Assembly (NCBI GenBank): GCA_002189035.1
Contig: CM007992.1
Coordinates: 3,534,001 to 3,598,000 of the forward strand
Origin: Utricularia gibba
Taxonomy: Eukaryota; Streptophyta; Magnoliopsida; Lamiales; Lentibulariaceae
DNA length: 64,000 nucleotides
Direction of reading: 5' to 3'
Position numbers and translations under genes: made by a program. The notes under the pieces were generated by a model that saw nothing but the letters and a program-made list of their open reading frames with translations, ran no database searches and was not told the DNA's origin. This document shows positions 11,372 through 23,850 of this stretch, piece after piece (within the stretch, counting starts at the first letter, position 1; the number at the start of each line of letters is the position of its first letter).

Positions 11372-12440
11372 GTATCCAGTCTTTCTTCCTCTGAATGTTC
11401 CAAATGTTGAGCTGAATTTTCCTAGAGAGACAATGGGCCATTGTGGTTTTCAGAGTTTTCTTCGAGGCCTCATGGAATGTTTTTTTAACTTATGATCAAG
11501 AAATCTTTGAATATTATTGTTGCATTCCCTTTAAGAGCACGCTACTCTGATCATGTTGCTGTGGTAAACCTCGTACCGTTGCCGGAGTACCGTCCATATC
11601 TGAACATTGTTTGTTCCCTAACGAAGGTTAGAAACCAATCATTTTGGTCTGAACTTTGTTTGCCGGAGGATCCAAATTCACATTCTTCGTATTTTTAAAA
11701 ACTGGGTTTGTAAAAAAAAACGATTGATTTAATCAATTGTGAATTATGTTAAACAAGTTTTGAATTTTCTAAATACATTGATATGATACAAATAGTATTT
11801 TAAAAATATATCTGTAAGAAATGTCGAATTGTACTAACAAATGAGTTTAAATAAATGCGTAGTTTATAGTTTAACTAAATTACTATATTAACTAATAGAT
11901 TATTATAAGATTTAAAAAATTATAATTGAATAACGATTGAAAATATTTTAGATTACAAATTATTCATAACAAAAATTAGAATAACTTCAAATTTTTATAA
12001 AATAATAAATACATTACTCTGTAATTACAAAAGAAATTCGCTTTTTTTTAGTCATTTAAATCAATGCAATAGATTGGGGTGTCTACTCTTCAAGCAGTAA
12101 TCCGAGAGTTGGTTGATGAAAATGAGATTAAATGAGTTTAATTTATTCAGATTTAAATGAATTTGATATATTAGAATTTGATAAGTTATTGTAATTAGAA
12201 ATGGAATCAAGTGATTTTAATTAAAATAAAGAAAGGCTATAAACCTACTTATATGAGACTAAAAAAACCCAGATAATCCTGAATTTATTTAAATTTATCA
12301 ACTAAACATGTTATAATTTATGATCATACTTTAAAACTAATATAATGTTAAGTAGTAACATTATTGTTCCGAAAATAGACGCAAGGAGTTGCGGATCCAG
12401 CGCCAAGGCAAGGGGCTCTTTTCGTAGTTTCCTAGTCGTC
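11372..12440. other. AT-rich intergenic DNA
   Basis: The eS19 3' side is followed by strongly AT-rich DNA (about 11690-12360) with no open frame of note, no clear repeat and no recognisable element. From about 12370 the composition returns to normal at the UGD promoter. Confidence 0.5.
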
Positions 12441-12938
12441 GGCTGCTGAGATCTCGTTTCGGCCAACGGCTATTTAAGAAGCTGCTCCCCCTCCCTGCAA
12501 GCTTTATCCCTTCGACTCACGCGCACTCTTGCGTACACTGATCTCTTGTACGGTATGATGTTTTTCTCTACGCATTTCACTTTGTTGATTTGAGAGGGAA
12601 TTGTTGCTGTTTGCATTATCTGATTCTGCGTTCGATCCATGAATCTGCATCCGCGATGAATTATTTTTTCAGATCCATACGGATTTGAATTTTGTTAGAC
12701 GTGGTAGTATCCTTGTAGATCTGGACGAAATAATGCCGCGTCGATGACGAAATGAGCAGGATTATTTCTGTAATGGAAGCAGGAGATTTGATCTCATCAG
12801 TTTACCTCTGTTTGATAAAATTTTCCAATTGAGCTTCGTGCTGTTTCTCTAGTGCATTGATTAGAGATGTGATCATTTGCACCGGAGTTTCACATGATGC
12901 GAATCTGAGAAGTGAATCCGCTTAAAATTTTCAGGAAG
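12441..12938 (+). promoter_or_regulatory. UGD promoter, leader and 5' UTR intron
   Basis: A TATA-like CTATTTAAGA lies near 12469, followed by a pyrimidine-rich leader. A leader intron is well supported: donor ACG/GTATGATG at 12553, acceptor TTTTCAG ending at 12934, four bases before the ATG. From family memory, plant UGD genes carry a leader intron with an uninterrupted coding exon; such introns often enhance expression. Confidence 0.65.
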
Positions 12939-14381
12939 ATGGTAAAGATTTGCTGTATTGGAGCGGGTTACGTGGGAGGCCCGACGATGGCTGTGATAGC
13001 GCTCAAGTGCCCTTCCATTGAAGTGGTGGTTGTTGATATAAATACTTCTCGAATCAATGCTTGGAACAGCGATAGTCTTCCCATCTACGAGCCAGGCTTG
13101 GATGATGTGGTTAAAAATTGCAGGGGCAAGAACTTGTTCTTCAGCACAGATGTGGACAAACATGTCTGTGAGGCTGATATAATATTTGTCTCAGTTAACA
13201 CTCCAACCAAGACTCGAGGTCTAGGAGCTGGTAAGGCTGCAGATTTGACATATTGGGAAAGTGCAGCACGTATGATTGCCGATGTTTCAAAGTCTGATAA
13301 GATCGTCGTCGAGAAGTCTACGGTTCCTGTGAAGACAGCAGAGGCCATCGAAAAAATATTGGTGCACAACAGCAAAGGAATCAATTACCAGATCCTTTCT
13401 AACCCAGAGTTTCTTGCTGAAGGTACCGCCATTGAAGATCTCTTTAAACCAGACAGGGTTCTCATCGGAGGCAGGGAAACCCCTGCTGGATTCAAAGCTA
13501 TTCAGACACTCAAGGATGTGTATGCTCATTGGGTTCCAGAAGATCGCATCTTGACCACAAACTTGTGGTCCGCTGAGCTCTCAAAGCTCGCTGCTAACGC
13601 ATTTTTGGCCCAGAGAATCTCATCCGTGAATGCAATGTCTGCTCTCTGTGAGGCAACTGGTGCAGACGTTGCCGAAGTGTCATACGCAGTGGGGAAGGAC
13701 ACAAGAATCGGGCCCAAGTTTCTTAATTCCAGTGTCGGCTTCGGTGGCTCCTGCTTCCAAAAGGACATCCTCAACTTAGTCTACATCTGTGAGTGCAACG
13801 GTCTCCCTGAAGTTGCAGAATACTGGAAACAAGTAATCAAAATCAACGACTACCAGAAGAGCCGTTTCGTCAACCGAGTCGTGGCGTCCATGTTCAACAC
13901 AGTTTCTCACAAAAAGATAGCCATCTTGGGGTTCGCATTCAAGAAGGACACCGGCGACACCAGAGAGACTCCCGCCATAGACGTCTGCCAAGGTCTTCTC
14001 GGCGACGAAGCCCAGCTGAGCATCTACGACCCACAGGTGAAACTGGATCAGATCCAGAAAGACCTCTCGATGAAAAAATTCGACTGGGATCACCCTGAGC
14101 ACCTCCAACCCATGAGCCCAACCGCAGCCAAGAAGGTTCATGTTGTCTGGGACGCATATGAGGCGACCAAAGACTCCCACGCTGTTTGCATCCTAACGGA
14201 GTGGGACGAGTTCAGGGAGCTTGATTTCCAGAAGATTTACGACAACATGCAGAAGCCGGCCTTCGTCTTCGACGGGCGCAACATCGTCGATGTGAACAAA
14301 CTCAGGAGCATCGGCTTCATCGTCTACTCCATCGGCAAACCCCTCGATGGCTGGCTCAAAGACATGCCTGCTGTTGCATAA
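12939..14381 (+). CDS. UGD: UDP-glucose 6-dehydrogenase
   Basis: Cytosolic enzyme that oxidises UDP-glucose to UDP-glucuronate with two NAD+, feeding pectin and hemicellulose synthesis. Single coding exon, 480 aa, the family length. The ATG was chosen because it follows the leader intron and starts with [19 protein letters not shown], the N-terminal Rossmann dinucleotide fold. Also seen: [19 protein letters not shown], the [10 protein letters not shown] motif, the catalytic Cys in [10 protein letters not shown] (about residue 271), the second nucleotide-domain motif [17 protein letters not shown], and the C-terminal UDP-binding FDGRN. No defect seen. An upstream in-frame ATG at 12912 lies inside the leader intron and is not used in this model. 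Confidence 0.97.
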   Translation: MVKICCIGAGYVGGPTMAVIALKCPSIEVVVVDINTSRINAWNSDSLPIYEPGLDDVVKNCRGKNLFFSTDVDKHVCEADIIFVSVNTPTKTRGLGAGKAADLTYWESAARMIADVSKSDKIVVEKSTVPVKTAEAIEKILVHNSKGINYQILSNPEFLAEGTAIEDLFKPDRVLIGGRETPAGFKAIQTLKDVYAHWVPEDRILTTNLWSAELSKLAANAFLAQRISSVNAMSALCEATGADVAEVSYAVGKDTRIGPKFLNSSVGFGGSCFQKDILNLVYICECNGLPEVAEYWKQVIKINDYQKSRFVNRVVASMFNTVSHKKIAILGFAFKKDTGDTRETPAIDVCQGLLGDEAQLSIYDPQVKLDQIQKDLSMKKFDWDHPEHLQPMSPTAAKKVHVVWDAYEATKDSHAVCILTEWDEFRELDFQKIYDNMQKPAFVFDGRNIVDVNKLRSIGFIVYSIGKPLDGWLKDMPAVA

Positions 14382-14860
14382 ACCGTTCTCATCTTGCCAG
14401 GGAGCGTTTCGAAACTGGAGGTTGGATAAGATCCGATGAAATTGAAATTTATAATTTTTATAAAAAATCTAAAAAATGAAATATTAGATTAAAGTTTTTA
14501 CTTTTTATAAAAAAAATTAGAAATATTAATTTTTAGCATTTATTTTTATTTTTTTGTTATATATTTGTTTTATAATGATTCAATCTATAATAAATTAAAA
14601 ACTAAGTTAGTTCGATGATTAACTCTCTATGATATCAAAAATAGATTTGATTTAAAAGTCATTTTATAGTAAATTATTAGTATACTCAAATATAGTGTAA
14701 TTGGATATGTATAAATTTAATTGTATATAACGTTTTATATTCAAAGATAAAAATTTAAGTATGCAAATAATATAGATATAATTATTACTTAGCTATTCCA
14801 CTTATTTATAATATTCCTATTATTAAAAAATGAGTATATGAATTATATAATCATACAAAT

Positions 14861-14885
14861 TATATATATATATATATATATATAT
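14861..14885. repeat. TA dinucleotide microsatellite
   Basis: An uninterrupted run of alternating T and A about 25 bases long in the AT-rich spacer downstream of UGD. Confidence 0.9.
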
Positions 14886-14968
14886 TAGTTAATTAAATAA
14901 CAATTTATGTGTAAGTTTAGATATAAATCTTACATACGCTATTATCAAAAGATCTATTAAAATCATAG

Positions 14969-14990
14969 ATATATATATATATATATATAT
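14969..14990. repeat. AT dinucleotide microsatellite
   Basis: A second alternating A/T run, about 22 bases, some 85 bp from the first. Both are probably length-polymorphic. Confidence 0.9.
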
Positions 14991-15400
14991 AATTATCAAA
15001 ATAAGATATTATCTTTATCGAAATTTATTTTTTATATTTTTGTAAAAAAATATTATTAAAATGATAGTGAATATTCTGAGTTACTATATTTACATAAAAT
15101 TATTTAGTTCATTAAAATCAAAATTTTAGTAAAATATTGGAAATAATTAAGAAATCATTAATAAATAATCATTATCATTAAATTTCTTTATTCATGTCCA
15201 TTATTTCATTGGATTCGTCCAGATTCTTTACCTTAATTTTGTCTCTCTATTGCAATCTTTTGCCCTTAAAATACCAAACAAAAATCTGGAAATTTTTATT
15301 ACCTCAACCGGAGTTCGACGCTGAACCGATCCGGTCAACCGATTACGGCTATCGAGTTATTCAGATTCGAATTATTTAATATTAAAAAGAAAGAAAAAAA

Positions 15401-15904
15401 GGACGGTTGGGATTGAAAACTACTGGTGCCAGCCCGGGCATCGTGTGGGTGGGATTTTCACGCTCCCGCAGATCTTTAAAAGGCTCGTTAATGGAGGTCT
15501 TAATCGCTCATTTATGCGCATTTCTTTCACGAACACCTTTGCCTGCTTTCTTGTCTTCCCTTATTTTCTCCTATTTTCCTTGTTTTTGTTTTCCTTGGGG
15601 TTCATCTGGGCTAGGGCAACCTCTGGGCAGCGATCTCTGATCAAGTAAGTATGATTTTTGGATGGTTTAACGATGTGGGGAGAAAGTTTTCTGGGTCGTC
15701 GAGATTTTCGATTGTAGTGTTAATGATCATCGAGGCTGTGGTTCTTGATTTTGATTTTAGATATTGGTGATGCATGTTCTTGATTTGCGGTTGAATAGAA
15801 TTTCAGATTGAAAAAACGAATATTTTTTGCTGCTTGTGTGAATCAGGGTGGTGGGAATTTTAACTGTCACTCTGTTGTCGAGTATGGTTATTGGTTGAGT
15901 TGAG
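15401..15904 (+). promoter_or_regulatory. Promoter and 5' leader of the MUB gene
   Basis: Normal-composition DNA with a pyrimidine-rich leader (about 15500-15600). A strong donor CAA/GTAAGT at 15645 suggests a leader intron ending at an AG shortly before the ATG (candidate near 15847). The exact acceptor is not certain. Confidence 0.45.
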
Positions 15905-16597
15905 ATGTCTGGAGGAGAAGGGCAATTGGAGATCAGGTTCAGGCTGTCTGATGGATCGGACATTGGACCCAAAAAGTTTCCTCTGACTACAAATGTTTTG
16001 ACCTTGAAGGAGAGTGTCGTAGCTCACTGGCCTAAAGGTTAGATATTGTTTTATGCTGTACTGCGTAAAGGTTAGCAAGGTTTTGCTATGGAGTTTTTGC
16101 AGTGCTTCTGCCAAACTAACGACTAATATATTCCAATCCATCCTTGTTGAAGCCCGTTTTTTTTTTTTTTTCTCGTTGCTAGTTTTCCGGCTCAAATTGG
16201 GTGATGAACATGTAGATGAACACACGCTTGCTAATAAAAATGATCTCTGTAATTTTGTATACATTGAACTTTCATGTTCTTATACAAGACTCTGTTGAAC
16301 AGAGAAAGGAAATGCCCCCCGAAGCCCGAAAGATGTCAAGCTCATCAGTGCAGGAAGAGTACTGGAGAACAGCAAAACCTTGTCTGAATGCAGGAGTCCT
16401 TTATATGATACCCCAGGAGGAGTCACAACTATGCACGTCGTTGTTCAGCCACCGTTTGTGGATAGAGGTCCGTTCTAAACTACTTTGTGCAGATTTTACC
16501 CTCAGGGCACTGACTTAACCAAGTTTTCATGTCTGTAGCAGACAAGAAACAGGGAGGTGATGCAAATCTGAGCAAATGTAGGTGTGTGATACAATGA
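15905..16597 (+). CDS. Membrane-anchored ubiquitin-fold protein (MUB)
   Basis: Prenylated ubiquitin-like protein at the plasma membrane; MUBs recruit and regulate group VI E2 ubiquitin-conjugating enzymes. Three exons: 15905-16037, 16303-16467, 16539-16597; 118 aa in frame. The ubiquitin-fold start reads QLEIRFRLSDGSDIGPKKF, then TLKESVVAHWPKG, then DVKLISAGRVLENSKTLSEC and GGVTTMHVVVQPP, all typical of the family. The protein ends KCRCVIQ, a CaaX box; Gln at the last position favours farnesylation over geranylgeranylation (general rule). The second Cys upstream could be palmitoylated. Which of the MUB paralogues it matches cannot be decided from memory. Confidence 0.93.
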
Positions 16598-17082
16598 GAA
16601 CACATGGCGTGGACTGATATATAATATACTCTTCTACTGGTTTCAAGAAGCGTTCGTAGCATTTTTCTGAGTGATCAATTGGTGTTTCCTTATGCTCGTT
16701 CTAAGATTGTTGCCCCGTTTCCTTTAGCTATGGAGAAAACATTTCATTTTTGATGATGGGGTTTATATACTAGTTGGATACAGATAGCCTGTGGTTCATG
16801 TTTGCCTTAAACAGAAAAAAACAAATAACGTAGAACTCAATGTTTCATTCAAACGACAGAAAGAAGCCCATAGAGAGCACAAAAAACAACGGATCCCACT
16901 TCGGTTTGCTTTGTGGAAGATGCATACTGTAAATACATGAAGAAGTGATGGGATGGGAATGATAACCGGGACGGTTTTAATAGCATTTCGAGGTTTCTTT
17001 CATGATAAACAAAAGTTGTACGCAACCCACCGGAGACTTGCCTCAGGTGTGAGTTGTACACACATGGTTTACTTGAACTTCA
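16598..17082. other. Short intergenic region between MUB and ENGase
   Basis: This 485-bp stretch holds the MUB 3' UTR side and the ENGase promoter. No named element or gene was found. Confidence 0.5.
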
Positions 17083-20000
17083 ATGGAAATAGAAGCCAGC
17101 TTCCAAATAAGCTTCTCCACCTCGGTGACTGAGCTTCTTAACGGCCTCAAAGCTCGTTATCCAAGATTCATCTCCGTGTTGAAGAGCACCCGATCATTTT
17201 TCTCTCGTTTAATGGAAAAAACCTGCACCTCGGAATCTGACCCACCTCCATTTGATCCCACGACCCCTGCAATTCCAGTTTCGTATCCTATCAAAACGCT
17301 GGAAGAGTTGGAGTCCCTGGTCTACTTCGATTCCTTTCACTTCCCTTTTAATCGAGCTACGGTGAAGTTGCCATCTGGGCCACTGCCATTGCGGCGGCGG
17401 ATTCTGGTTTGTCATGACATGGCCGGGGGGTATTTGGATGATAGATTTGTTCAGGGTGGGGAAAATGCTGATGCTTTTGTTATATACCATTGGTACTTGA
17501 TCGATGTTTTTGTCTACTTTTCACATAGTCTGGTGACCCTTCCACCGCCGTGTTGGACAAATGCTGCTCACAGACATGGCGTTAAGGTATTCAGAGTAAT
17601 ACCCAGCCATTTTAATTCCATTACATTTTGGCATCGGAGCTTAAAGTTCCTCCTTTTAAAATTTAAAGGTACTTGGATCTTTTATGCTGGAACATGATGT
17701 GGGAAATGCAATCGCTTCTAAACTTCTGTCATCAAAGGATTCAATTCATACATGCGCTGCCCATTTGAACCAGCTTGCTGTTTCTCTGGGTTTCGATGGC
17801 TGGCTAGTGAGGCACTTGTGCTCATAAGTTTTTTTTTTTTTTTTCTGTGGATAAATGCTTTTTTGACTTACATCCATGATTCCTGAAACTATTCTTGTAT
17901 GGCAGTTAAATGTGGAAGTCGCCTTGGACCCTTCTCAAATCCCAAATCTTCAAGAGTTCGTCACCTGTTTAACTCAGAACATGCACTCTTCACTACCAGG
18001 GTCTTTAGTCATATGGTATATATATATCACTCAGCCTCCCTTCTTTTTTGGGTTTTTGTTCTAGTTTATCTAGCACCCTATGCTCATGATCTACAATACA
18101 GGTATGACAGTGTCACAGTAGACGGTGATCTTCATTGGCAGAATCAATTGAATAATAAGAATCAGGCGTTCTTTGATTTATGTGATGGAATATCTATGAA
18201 CTATTCATGGAAGGTACTTTGTTGGTTCTGTTTACAAGTCGTACTCTGTTTATCCACATGATCCTTTTTTTACTGAATGTGCCAGAAAGACTTTGCCAAG
18301 CAATCCGCTGATGCTGCTGGTGATAGAAAATTTGATGTTTATATGGGCATTGATGTCTTTGGAAGGGGAACTTATGGGGCGGACAATGGAATGTATGTCT
18401 CAAGACTCCTGATCTTATGCTTGTGATGAAAATTATACATGTTCAGATTTTTCTCTAGCTTTTAACGCAAAAAAGAAAGAGCATAAAAGCTAATCCTTCA
18501 GTAAAACGAGAGTTTGCCTGTTCAGGAAAGTCTGGTTACTTAATGTTTGTATTTTCCTCAATACAGACAAATGCTGCCCTTGATGTGATAAAAGAAGCGG
18601 ATGTTTCAGCTGCAATTTTCGCACCTGCTTGGGTCTATGAAACAAAGCAACCACCGGATTTTCAAACTGCTCAAAATCGGTATAGCACCTAGACTGATTC
18701 CATCCTGATTTCCCATGTACTACCAGAAAGTGTCTAACACGACTAAACAAGATAATTATATAGCTTCACTAGAGATTTTCTTTCCTCCAACTATGCCGCG
18801 TGTTTTTAATGTGTCCTCCTTGTGAGCTACAGATGGTGGAGCCTTGTAGAAAAATCATGGGGAATCATGCGTTACTACCCTCAGATGCTCCCTTTCTATT
18901 CAAACTTTGACCAGGTGCTGGTGATAATATATCTTTCACTGTGGTTCTTTACTTCCCTTTTTTATCAAAAGGATTGAATGCAGTTGTCTGGTGAAGAATG
19001 CTTTATTAATACTGACTAATAACAAATAATGATGATGGATTTTCTTATGGCTCCTAACTGATAGAACCAGTATTAATTTTAGTACAAATGGTCGATGATG
19101 GATGCTCTTATGTAAAGCCTTTTTCAAGCTATCATGTTGGTTTTTATTGCTATCAAGGGCTGGTGGCAGCAGTAAACCATTTCAATGATACGTCATTGTT
19201 TACAGGGCCGTGGCCACCATATATGCAGCGATGGTGAGCGAATCTCAGGTTGTCCTTGGAATAATATTTCTTCCCAAACATTTCAGGTTTATCCTCCCCC
19301 GGCTCCTAGATTTTTCCTCATATTACTTAATGCATTTGCTGTTTCACTTCAATGAAGCCCTTTCTTGAAGATTCAGAGGATTCTACAATCGCGCCTATTC
19401 GAGTTTCTGTTGAGTGAGTTGTTAATTTTGCTCCTATTCTTGAATGGTGACCTCGAGCCAACTTGTCATATGCCATGAAACTTTCAGTTTTACGGAAGAT
19501 TCTTACAATGGTGGAGGAAACATAACATTCGTGGGAATTCTTAACGATGGTGCTGCTTTTAGTACAAGGCTCTTTCTTGGAGATCTTCCAGTTGGGAGCA
19601 CGCCAATGAAGTTCACATACTCTGTAAGTCCTTCATTCGATTAAAATGTGAGTTGTAGATTGAATTCAGGATAGCTCAACGTATGCAGGTTAAAGCAAGT
19701 GTGAACAGCCACTTGGGCCTTGCGCTTGAGTTTTTTTCCTCACAAGAGAAGAAGTCTGTGCTTCTCGCTGCTCCTGGAAGTACATTGTTAACCATGAACC
19801 AGTTCGCTAGCCTACATACCTGTGAGATAATGCCTTGTCATGTGGCAGAACCTGACAAACAAGATGGATGGGTAATCCATGAAGCGAGTGTCAACATGAC
19901 CGGCTACACAATGAAAGAAATTCGAGCTTTATGTTCCACTTCAAGGCCAACAAAGCATTCCACTGAGGACCCTTCTGTGGAGCCACTACAATACCATGCA

Positions 20001-20417
20001 GTTCTAGGAGACCTCAGGATTGCGGATAGTGAAGATGCTGATTCAAATTTCCCTTCTGCTGATTCATGGCTGGTTGATGCCTCGTACATTAGCTGGACCT
20101 CAGACTCAAAAGGGTCCAGACTGCTGAGCCTCAAGATATTCTGGGAAAGCAAAGTTGGCAATGCTGATCTTTTCCCAAAGTACAACATTTATGTCGACAA
20201 AGGAGTCACTGCATCCTCAGACGATCAGAACAAACTTTTTGAAAGGGCCGATGAATATCTAGGTGCTGCTTTTGTGAACGCTTTCTATGTTTCGCAGTTA
20301 CTCATTCCTTCAGACAGCAGCACTGTCAAGTTCATTATTCAAGTTTGTCATCTTGACGGAGCTCAACAGAAGATCCAGGATTCTCCCTTCCTCCTGCTGC
20401 AGGCTGAGGATCCATAG
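17083..20417 (+). CDS. ENGASE: Cytosolic endo-beta-N-acetylglucosaminidase (GH85), frameshifted in exon 5
   Basis: GH85 enzyme that cleaves the chitobiose core of free N-glycans in the cytosol. Eleven exons: 17083-17586, 17669-17806, 17906-18015, 18102-18213, 18286-18392, 18567-18679, 18833-18914, 19206-19286, 19358-19413, 19488-19623, 19689-20417. The catalytic Asn-x-Glu is in GFDGWLLNVEV. Also seen: RRRILVCHDMAGGYLDD, YFSHSLVTLPPPCWTNAAHR, VIWYDSVTVDG, YMGIDVFGRGTYG, SAAIFAPAWVYETKQPP. Exon 5 is 107 nt and leaves the frame one base short; the gap maps to a G run at 18376-18379 where the family reads GGGQWN. Apart from that base the gene would encode about 722 aa. The rest is intact, so an assembly error is more likely than a pseudogene. 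The N-terminus may start at 17212 instead, which would match the shorter known proteins. Confidence 0.88.
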
Positions 20418-22729
20418 AATGCATTAGAGCACCAGCTGCTACATGATAGTGTATTGTAGTTCATCAAATAAACGCTGTGGCATCCTTGATGGAAGTTATT
20501 GCAATCCTCAGTTTCATCAATTTCCTTGTGACCTATGATTCTTGTGCATATTTTTTTCGAAATTTGCTGATTTGGGTTTGCAGATGATCGGTTTTTCAAG
20601 ACTTGGGGCATTTGGTTTTTTTTTTTTTTCTGAACCAAAGGTTGGTGTCTTTGTTGGCTCCGAAGAGTCTGTTCCCCTTTCTTTGCCTTATCCTTCTGTA
20701 ACTTTTGTAGAACCAAGGAAGCAAAATATGTCTGAGGTGAAATCAGGACTTGATGAGGCCGAGTCATTGGAAATCACGTTCATAGAACAAGAGTTTTTTT
20801 TTTTTTTTATCATGTTGTGAATTTTTCTTTCTCTGTAGACTGGCTAATGAACTCACATACCCGCAAGATGGATTTTGAGGCTCGTGCTTTGCAACCAAGC
20901 ATTAAGGCAGGTCTTCTACTCAAGCTAAGGGAGTAAAAATCTGATAACAATTTCAAAAGTGAACTAAATCAGGTCGAGACAAAGAACTTCAGTACTGCCG
21001 CCAATGATGAGTTCCTGGAGGCAGGAATGGCTGATATATTTGACTGAAAGTTCGTGCATTTCCATGTCGCTTTTTTGTATCTTTTTCTCGCTGATATGAT
21101 CTCTTCCAGCTTTATTGGCTTTCAGCATTGGTTTACTTACTTTGAAACACGTTTTAAGGTGAAGGAAATGCGCCCATGGCCTTTGGCAATAGCTTCCATT
21201 TGCTTCAGGTATCAGCAAATCAGAGCAGCGAAGTCATCCTCAAGACCCAGGAGCTTGGCGTCTCACTTCTTCATCACCTGCATCAACAGCGACAAAGCTC
21301 CTTTACATGCTGAAAACGTGGTAACGTTTCACATTTAAGCATTTCATTGCTACCACATCACAACCTTACCATGCTTTGAAGGCAATGCAGTTAACTCCAG
21401 CAAATTTAGAGTATACAACCGTCTTGTGTTTGAGAGTTTTTCTGGCTGTAAATATGGGATCAAGTGACTGACGCACCTGAGATTCATTCCATTCCCATGT
21501 TCCAGCTGCATGGTATGGATGACAGCGTAGGCCGGAGCCGTGGAATCATTCAAAAACATCATGACTTATGAATGGAAACAAGTGGCTCGTCTGTGCTATA
21601 ATAACCGCCCTGCTCATCGCCAACCCTTGACCCTGTACTTTTGAAACTTTTCAAGAAGTGAACAGAAAGTGTTCCAGGTGGGTGTGCGCCGATGACTATC
21701 CCTTCTCGCACAGTCCGCTTGTTCTTCATTTTCTTCGACTGAACTACAGCTCTGCGTCTGTATCCAGGAGCCCATCCTTCCCTCCAAATAGTGCTCTCAG
21801 GGTCGCACTCATCATGCTGCTGCCTCACGACACGCCATCGAGGGAGCCGCTTTCAAGCCTGAAACGACGTAGTTGTGACTGAGGACCAGACTGGATCCAC
21901 TGCCCAAGAGGCATGTTATTATATGTCGCCACTAACTCACATGAATGAAGACACTTGTTGCTGATGTCTGCAAGATAAGGAGATAAGAGGCTTGTGGTTT
22001 GTCCCAAAACCACTTTCCGGCGTCATCTTTTTTGTCTTGTCACTAAAGACAAACACCTCACTATTTCTACATCAACCCCTCAAGTCCTGCTCAAGATAAC
22101 GGAGGCAGACAGGTACAATCAATGCGTTAAAACCCACGTCACCATCTCTTGCAAATGGATTGAAATAGAAAACTTGTCCCATAAAAATCAAATCTTGGGT
22201 CCAAATAGGTACTCCGCAAACATTTTTACATATGATTTCTGTACTAGAAGACAGTATTTGCGAAAATTCATGCCTCTGTAGTTTTTTTTTTCATTCAATT
22301 TTTGCGTATTCTTTTTGTACTGCCTGCTGCTCCTGTTATCTGTGTACAGAAAGTACATGGTTCGATGAATGTACGGTGGCTCTGAGCTGTGGCCACGATT
22401 TCACTATCAGTCCTTTCGGTCTGATGTGTGAGTGTTTCATTATACTTCCCTTTGGTGACCCGCTGCTAGTTGCTGGTTAGCGGCTATTAACCTGGCAGCT
22501 CACTGATATGACATGTCTGAAGTATCTGTGCTCCTGTAATTGACTGTAATAGACGTTTGTTTCCAGGAGTTTGATGATGAACACAATCTGCAGGTGCATT
22601 ATGGATGGAGTTGTTAGAACTGGGATCAGGAGGAAGCTGGTTGTGTGTGGGGGAGATCGAGTGGATTAACATACAATGCCTATTCACACTGATCATAGTT
22701 ACAAAAATATGCACAAGTACAAGCACCGA
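20418..22729. other. 2.3-kb region without a supported gene
   Basis: Composition is not unusually AT-rich and contains scattered open frames on both strands, none recognised. The left 400 bp is probably ENGase 3' UTR. A minus-strand pair of frames at 21559-22013 looks somewhat protein-like but is broken between two frames. It may be a decayed gene or chance. The right end is the NAC 3' UTR side. Confidence 0.4.
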
Positions 22730-23850
22730 TCATTCCAGGAGGGAGTAGTTCCAGGGGGAATCAAACCCGCCGGAGTCGGTGGTTAGTAAATGAGTCTGGG
22801 GATGATCATTGATGGGTTGGAATCCGGGGCCGGATATGCTCGTTCCTCCGGCGAACACTGGAAAATATTCTTCGTTTTCGAGCAGCAGGCTTAGGAGACT
22901 CTGTTGCCGAGGCATGATGGGGTCGTAGTATGTGTTGGAGTTTGCCTCCGATTTGATGGATGATGGGGGTGATTGTCCGGGAATTTCCTCGGCGGAGTTG
23001 GAAAAGCAGGTGGCGCGTGACCCCTCCGCCATGTCGGTCACCGGCGGTAAATCAGTTGATGAGCGAGACGCGCCGCTGGAACCAGGGGCTTTCAATAGAT
23101 CTGAGATGTGAACTTTCTTCCCGCCGGAGCTTTTCTTGAAAACTCTGCTGATCACCCATTCATCCTGCAGGATTCAAACAACCGGGATGGAAACAGGGGA
23201 CGAATAAAAAGCTAATCTTTCGAAGATTAGTTACCGTTGTGGAGATATTGGGATGATTCTGCATGGGATATGATCTGAATTCATGCATCACCCAATTAGT
23301 TTTCTGTCCTCTGGGAGCTCTGCCTTGGTAAAACACCAGGGTTTTCTTCATTCCAATCAAGATTTCGGATTTAGACCTGAAAATCTCTTTATCTTTTCCG
23401 GTAGCTTTCCAGTACCCCGCATCTGTAGCTCTGTTCGTTCTTAAACCAGTTGGGTACTTTCGACCCTTTTTGCAGAAGAAATACCATTCCTTCTCTCCCA
23501 TCTTCCCCTTCCCTGTAAACACACCTTTCCCCTGGTTCAGTTCCAGCATCAAATTCAAAAGATTGTTAGTTGTAATTCATGAAGGCTTGCTTACAGGGCA
23601 GATCCCATGGCTCAACTCTGTTCAAATCCACTTCTCCCATGACCCGCGTGATCAAATCGCCATTCATCATCTTGGGAAACAAGTAGTGTGTGATGAGCTC
23701 CTCGTCCGTCGGGTGAAACCGGAAACCCGGCGGCAAAATGAGGTCCTCATCGTCGCCGGCGACCTCAGCGGTTGCCAATCCAGCCATATTATTCGATGGA
23801 ACGAACCGAGGCGCTGAAGAAGACAAGGAAGGAGAGATAACGACATTCAC
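22730..23850 (-). CDS. NAC transcription factor, NAM/CUC-ORE1-NAC100 type (miR164 clade)
   Basis: Plant NAC-domain DNA-binding transcription factor. Three exons: 23595-23850, 23235-23512, 22730-23164; 322 aa in frame. NAC subdomains in order: [19 protein letters not shown] (A), [14 protein letters not shown] (B), [20 protein letters not shown] and [20 protein letters not shown] (C), [20 protein letters not shown] with VMHEFR (D), [17 protein letters not shown] (E). The C-terminal half is the acidic, Ser-rich activation region; it contains RATCFSNS, the peptide position encoded by the miR164 site in CUC, NAC1 and ORE1 relatives. Those genes act in organ boundaries, lateral roots and senescence; the exact orthologue is not clear. 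The start may instead be 23787, which removes 21 unusual residues and fits the family better. Confidence 0.9.
22999..23019 (-). promoter_or_regulatory. Degenerate miR164 complementary site in NAC exon 3
   Basis: The plus strand here reads TGGAAAAGCAGG then GGCGCG, against miR164 starting TGGAGAAGCAGG (from memory). The 5' 12 bases match except one, which would be a G:U pair; the other half has several mismatches. The encoded peptide ATCFSN lines up with VSCFSN of regulated relatives. Pairing quality is borderline for cleavage. Confidence 0.5.

Larger units (their letters stand above)
14382..15400. other. AT-rich intergenic DNA with TA microsatellites
   Basis: After the UGD stop the DNA is highly AT-rich to about 15290. 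It holds two TA dinucleotide tracts but no supported gene. Open frames near 15194 are short and look random. Confidence 0.55.

Noticed and set aside
21559-22013. Two minus-strand frames that look partly protein-like
   Set aside because: They are out of frame with each other with no splice sites that join them, and no family was recognised. A decayed gene is possible but unsupported.
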